Assembly (NCBI GenBank): GCA_007130265.1
Contig: SLST01000271.1
Coordinates: 1-9,764 of the forward strand
From: Spirochaetales bacterium
Lineage (GTDB): Bacteria > Spirochaetota > Spirochaetia > DSM-27196 > SLST01
Length of the DNA: 9,764 nt
Direction of reading: 5' to 3'
The notes under the pieces are model-generated. The model worked only from the letters and a program-made list of their open reading frames with translations. It was not told the DNA's origin and did not search any database. Positions 6,121 through 9,764 of this stretch are shown in pieces (positions within the stretch are counted from its first letter, which is position 1; each line of letters starts with the position of its first letter). The position numbers were made by a program, and so were the translations under genes.

Positions 6121-8333
6121 ACCTTCTCGCAAAATCACCGCGGCGCGCACCTGCGTGCATCGCAGCTCTCGTGCTTCTCGTGCTCCTGACAACGACGGCA
6201 GGCCTTTCGGCCGTGCCCCGTGCTCCGGAACCCCGACAGCCGACCGACCGCAGCGTCCATCTGCTGCGCAGCATGGAACCGGTCAAGGACTTCCTGTCCG
6301 GCCGCGCCTGGCTGACGCTCGAGGGGCTCGACCCTGGGCTCTACATCAGACCCGGATACAACACCCTCACGCGGATGGACTGGGGAGGTATTGGAGATCA
6401 CCTCTACACGCCCCCCAACATCCCGGAAGGGCAGGCCGCTCCGTTCCAATCCCCGGCTCTCCAGGCGATGGGCGGCGGACTCCTCGTTCCCTTTCGCGAC
6501 CCTGCCCCCGCCTTCAGCCGCGACCTGCTGATCACGCGGGACTTCAGCCAGACACCCATCCAGACCGAGCCGCACATCGCCGTGAACCCGAACGACTCCG
6601 ACCACATCGTGATGGGCACGATCGACTACAATTTCCCGGCGGTCTCCGCCTACGTCAGCCTCAACGGCGGCGTCTCATGGGAGGGACCCTTTCAGGTTCC
6701 CTTCCTGCGTGACGATCGCGTCTCCGGCGGCGACCCGGTCATCCAGTTCGACCGTGAGGGGAACGTCTACTTCGCCATGATCTCGATAGGCATAGACGAG
6801 TTCGCCGTGGGTCCGCTGCAGCTCGCAGACATGGTTTCGAGCATGGCGGTGGCTATCTCGCGCGACGGCGGCTACGAGTGGGAAGAGACGGTGAGCGCCG
6901 CGCGAAGCGAGGTACGCCTCGAGAATCAGCTCATCGACCCGTCGGGGCGACTTCGCGGCGACATCATCGCCGGGTTCCTCGACAAGCCGTGGCAGATAGT
7001 AGGCCCGCACCATCGCGACCCCGATCGCGACGTGATCTACCTCGTCTACACCGACTTCGAGATCACGAGCGAGATCTTCTGGATTGGGGAATTGCCGACG
7101 CTCCTTCCAAGGCAGATGACGACGACGATCCGGCTCGTGCGATCCGAAGACCAGGGACGAACGTGGAGCGAGCCGGTGCCGGTCAGCACCTCGGTCCGCC
7201 GCGTCTTCGGACAGGCGGGCGACGCGGTCACGCCGGGCGTCTTTGGTTCGGACCGCGTCGTCCAGGGCGCCCAACCGCTCGTAGGGTCCGACGGGTCGGT
7301 CTATGTCGTCTGGCTCGACAGCACCGACGACGGAAGCATGGAGGGACTCGCGGAGATCCACGCGGCGCGCTCGACCGACGGCGGACGTACTTTCAGCAAA
7401 CCGGTTATCGCGTCGGTCTTCAACGAGATCGGCTTCCGGCCCCGGAACGCGTTCTTCCGCTACTGGGGGGCGGCATTCCCGCAGGCCGCGATTGGACCGA
7501 ACGACGAGCTCTACGTCCTCTACACCGGACGCCCCTCGGACCGCCCGGCAGACGATGGGGACATCTACTTCATCCGCTCGCTCGACCAGGGCGCGACCTG
7601 GAGCCGACCGGTCCGCGTGAACGGAGACGATACGGACAGGCTGCAGTTCTTCCCGGCGATCTCGGTCGCGCCGGACGGCACGCTGCACGCCATGTGGGGC
7701 GACATGCGCGACGACCCGGCGCATATCAGGTACCACATCTACTACACGAAGTCGGAGGACCAGGGCCGTACCTGGGGATTCGAGCTCGAGGAGCTCGGCT
7801 ACCGGGTGCCGGACACGAGGGTGACCGACTTCCCGTCCAATCCGAATCGCGGGTTCCCGATGGGCCTCTTCATAGGCGACTATTTCGCGATCGAGGCGAC
7901 GGAGAACGACGTCTACATGGTGTGGGCGGACACCCGCCTCGCGGAGTTCGGCGGCGTGAACCAGAAAATCGGCTTCGCCCGTCAGCGCCCCGTGCGGTCA
8001 CCCGATATCTTCGTCTCGCCCCCGGCCGGCCCCGGCGGCCAGAACATCTCCATCCAGGGGTTCAACTTCCAGCCGGACATGACCGTCTTCGTGACGCTCG
8101 AGGACGCTACGATCGCGTCGGCCCGGACGAACCTCGAGGGGCGATTCACGACGAGCCTCTACGTACCGATCACCGGCGAGGGGCCGCAGCGACTGGCCGT
8201 GTACGACCAGTCGGGCAATATGGCTTCGACCTCCTACTACACCGAGTTCGGCTTCGGCAGCATAGAAACGCTCTACCTGGATCTGCTCGACGAGGTGCGC
8301 CGGCTCCGGGACGAAATGCAGCGGCGGGAGTAG
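6117..8333 (+). CDS. Exported Asp-box (BNR repeat) beta-propeller protein with C-terminal Ig-like domain
   Basis: This encodes 738 residues. ATG 6117 overlaps the previous stop (ATGA), with AGGGAG at 6104-6109 and 7 nt spacing. A signal peptide spans residues 1-33 (hydrophobic core CIAALVLLVLLTTTAG, cleavage near LSA/VPR). Six Asp boxes of the form S-x-D-x-G-x-T-W mark a sialidase-type propeller: SLNGGVSW 181, SRDGGYEW 248, SEDQGRTW 343, STDGGRTF 419, SLDQGATW 488, SEDQGRTW 546. The entry to the propeller reads TEPHIAVNPNDSDHI, as in many BNR proteins. No FRIP-type Arg-Ile-Pro motif of true sialidases is visible, so glycosidase activity should not be assumed. Residues about 628-712 form an Ig-like domain (GGQNISIQGFNFQPDMTVFV, EGRFTTSLYVPITGEGPQRL). 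The last 25 residues (ETLYLDLLDEVRRLRDEMQR) look like a coiled coil for oligomerisation. It is probably a surface or periplasmic binding protein. The substrate-binding protein gene begins 4 nt after its stop. Confidence 0.9.
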   Translation: MNLLAKSPRRAPACIAALVLLVLLTTTAGLSAVPRAPEPRQPTDRSVHLLRSMEPVKDFLSGRAWLTLEGLDPGLYIRPGYNTLTRMDWGGIGDHLYTPPNIPEGQAAPFQSPALQAMGGGLLVPFRDPAPAFSRDLLITRDFSQTPIQTEPHIAVNPNDSDHIVMGTIDYNFPAVSAYVSLNGGVSWEGPFQVPFLRDDRVSGGDPVIQFDREGNVYFAMISIGIDEFAVGPLQLADMVSSMAVAISRDGGYEWEETVSAARSEVRLENQLIDPSGRLRGDIIAGFLDKPWQIVGPHHRDPDRDVIYLVYTDFEITSEIFWIGELPTLLPRQMTTTIRLVRSEDQGRTWSEPVPVSTSVRRVFGQAGDAVTPGVFGSDRVVQGAQPLVGSDGSVYVVWLDSTDDGSMEGLAEIHAARSTDGGRTFSKPVIASVFNEIGFRPRNAFFRYWGAAFPQAAIGPNDELYVLYTGRPSDRPADDGDIYFIRSLDQGATWSRPVRVNGDDTDRLQFFPAISVAPDGTLHAMWGDMRDDPAHIRYHIYYTKSEDQGRTWGFELEELGYRVPDTRVTDFPSNPNRGFPMGLFIGDYFAIEATENDVYMVWADTRLAEFGGVNQKIGFARQRPVRSPDIFVSPPAGPGGQNISIQGFNFQPDMTVFVTLEDATIASARTNLEGRFTTSLYVPITGEGPQRLAVYDQSGNMASTSYYTEFGFGSIETLYLDLLDEVRRLRDEMQRRE

Positions 8334-8337
8334 CGTT

Positions 8338-9764
8338 ATGAAGAAGAACCTGATTCGAGCTTTTGCGGCTCTCTTCGCTCTCGGCTGCGCACTCTCCGCG
8401 TTCGCCGAGCCGCCGCACGACCGGCCCGGACCGGCGGCGGACCGGATCCTCTTCCGGGCGTTCGACGTGGACCGCGCCCCGCGGGACCTCGAAGCCGGAC
8501 GCATGGACCTCTACCTCTACAGCCTCAAGACGGCTGCGGCGCAGCGCCTGCGAGGGAACGACGACTTCGCGCTGTACGAAGCGCCGGCGTCCACCGTCTC
8601 GCTCCTGCTCAACCCGGCGCCGGCTCCCGCCGGCGAGCTCAATCCGTTCTCCATCCGTGAGATCCGCACGGCCGTCCAGTTCCTCGTAGACCGCGACTTC
8701 ATCGCGCGCGAGATCTACCGGGGCATGGCGAGCCCGATGATCACGCATGTCAGCTCGCACGACTATGACTATCTGACGGTCTTCGACATCGCACGAGGGT
8801 CGGGCTTCAGCTATGAGCCGGAGTACGCGCGCGAGCTCATCGCGAATGCGATGCGCGCGGCGGGAGCGACGCTGTCCGACGGCGTCTGGAACTACGGCGG
8901 CCAGCCGATCCGCATCCGCCTCGTCGCGCGCGTGGAGGACGAACGGCGCGACATAGGGGATCTGCTGCGGAGGGAGCTCGAGCGCGCAGGCTTCATGGTC
9001 AGCGTCTCCTACCGCCCCTTTGCCGCTGCGGTGCTTTCGGTCTACTCGACCGATCCGCAGTCCTTCGACTGGCACGTCTACACCGAAGGATGGGGCCGCT
9101 CGGCGCCCACCCGCTACGACTTCTCGAACGTGAACCAGATGAACGCGCCCTGGCTCGGCAATATGCCCGGCTGGAAGGAGGTGGGGTTCTGGCAGTACGA
9201 GCACGAAGAGCTCGACCGCCTGGGACAGCAGCTCTTCCGCGGCGAGTTCGGCGATCGCGACGAGCGCGACGAGATCTACCGGCGCATGACCCGGCTTGGT
9301 CTGGACGAGTCGGTACGAGTCTGGCTTGTGACCGCGACCAACAGCTTCCCCGCGCAGACCGCGCTCACCGGCGTCACGCAGGACATCACGGCGGGGCCGC
9401 GCTCCCCGTGGACGCTTCGCGAGGCGCACGTGCCGGGAACCGGGGATCTGCGCATCGGCCATCTCTGGGTCTGGACGGAACGCACGACGTGGAACCCCGT
9501 GGGCGGATTCGGCGACGTCTACAGCACCGACATCTGGCGCGGTGTCACCGACCCTGCGCTCTGGAACCATCCGTTCACCGGACTGCCGGAGCCGGTCCGC
9601 GTCTCCTTCGACGTGCAGACTGCCGGACCCGACGGCAGCATCACGCTCCCGGGCGGGTCGGTCATCTGGGACGCGGAGAACGACCGATGGGAATCCGCCG
9701 CCGGCGCGCAGGCGACGAGCCGGATCGTCTACGATTACTCGAAGTTCTTCCAGTCGACCTGGCA
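8338..9764 (+). CDS. ABC transporter substrate-binding protein, oligopeptide/nickel type (SBP_bac_5), 3'-truncated by the window
   Basis: I translated 475 residues without a stop; the gene continues past the window. ATG 8338 has GGGAG at 8326-8330 (7 nt spacing) and lies 4 nt after the propeller gene's stop. A signal peptide reads MKKNLIRAFAALFALGCALS then AFA/EPP. C17 (ALGC) is a poor standard lipobox but could be lipidated in a spirochaete. Family features are PAADRILFRAF and LEAGRMDLYLY (32-60), then NPFSIREIRTAVQFLVDRDF with YRGMASP (102-133), a match to the 'vRqAinyaiDr..i....G.a.P' block. The lobe with DWHVYTEGWG and YDFSNVNQ follows. From about 368 come GDLRIGHLWV, WNPVGGFGDVYSTDIW and DYSKFFQSTW, which resemble the usual N-terminal part of this family. 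So the order looks permuted, or two partial modules are joined. Such proteins feed peptides or similar solutes to an ABC importer; no permease genes are visible here. Confidence 0.86.
   Translation, partial: MKKNLIRAFAALFALGCALSAFAEPPHDRPGPAADRILFRAFDVDRAPRDLEAGRMDLYLYSLKTAAAQRLRGNDDFALYEAPASTVSLLLNPAPAPAGELNPFSIREIRTAVQFLVDRDFIAREIYRGMASPMITHVSSHDYDYLTVFDIARGSGFSYEPEYARELIANAMRAAGATLSDGVWNYGGQPIRIRLVARVEDERRDIGDLLRRELERAGFMVSVSYRPFAAAVLSVYSTDPQSFDWHVYTEGWGRSAPTRYDFSNVNQMNAPWLGNMPGWKEVGFWQYEHEELDRLGQQLFRGEFGDRDERDEIYRRMTRLGLDESVRVWLVTATNSFPAQTALTGVTQDITAGPRSPWTLREAHVPGTGDLRIGHLWVWTERTTWNPVGGFGDVYSTDIWRGVTDPALWNHPFTGLPEPVRVSFDVQTAGPDGSITLPGGSVIWDAENDRWESAAGAQATSRIVYDYSKFFQSTW

Noticed and set aside
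6878..8341. 487-codon plus-strand open frame overlapping the propeller gene in another frame
   Set aside because: The product is Arg/Gly/Pro/His-rich without domains; the other frame holds six Asp boxes and a proper RBS.
8170..9570. 466-codon open frame on the minus strand
   Set aside because: It is antisense to the propeller gene end and the substrate-binding protein gene, whose plus-strand reading has a signal peptide, RBS and family motifs. It is a shadow of codon bias.

Overview
The window reads as chromosomal DNA of a high-GC bacterium; most genes look about 60-70% G+C by eye. The best taxonomic clue is the large DUF4954 protein with a downstream GlmS-like SIS isomerase. DUF4954 is known mainly from Spirochaetes and Bacteroidetes. 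Together with the high GC, a free-living spirochaete (Spirochaeta/Alkalispirochaeta-like) is my best guess. This is inference, not proof. There are no RNA genes, CRISPR arrays, insertion sequences or other mobile elements that I can see. Coding is dense and entirely on the + strand.

Layout. (1) 1-270 is the C-terminal end of a MarR-type regulator cut by the window edge. (2) 408-776 is a small, relatively GC-poor gene for a membrane-anchored helical protein of unknown role. (3) 827-4059 is a two-gene unit: a 716-residue DUF4954 protein with a left-handed beta-helix, possibly made from a leaderless mRNA, followed 29 nt later by a SIS-domain sugar-phosphate isomerase that keeps the GlmS-type catalytic Glu and His at the same spacing. 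(4) 4103-9764+ is a tight run of four genes for exported proteins. These are an S41 (C-terminal processing protease-like) protein with PDZ domain, a very acidic unknown protein, a six-Asp-box beta-propeller protein with a C-terminal Ig-like domain and coiled coil, and an oligopeptide-type ABC substrate-binding protein that runs off the right edge. The first three genes of this run are joined by ATGA stop/start overlaps, and the fourth starts 4 nt after the third. A sigma70-like promoter whose -35 box overlaps the stop codon of the isomerase gene fits as its own promoter.

How the genes may work together. The DUF4954/isomerase pair suggests amino-sugar or sugar-phosphate metabolism. The exported run looks like a cell-surface or periplasmic assembly: a scaffold-like S41/PDZ protein, an acidic spacer protein, a propeller protein and a ligand-binding protein. 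Two things stand out. The S41-like protein has Gly where the catalytic Ser and Lys should be, so it is probably a pseudoprotease. The substrate-binding protein appears to carry its family segments in permuted order. The function of the exported run is not known to me.
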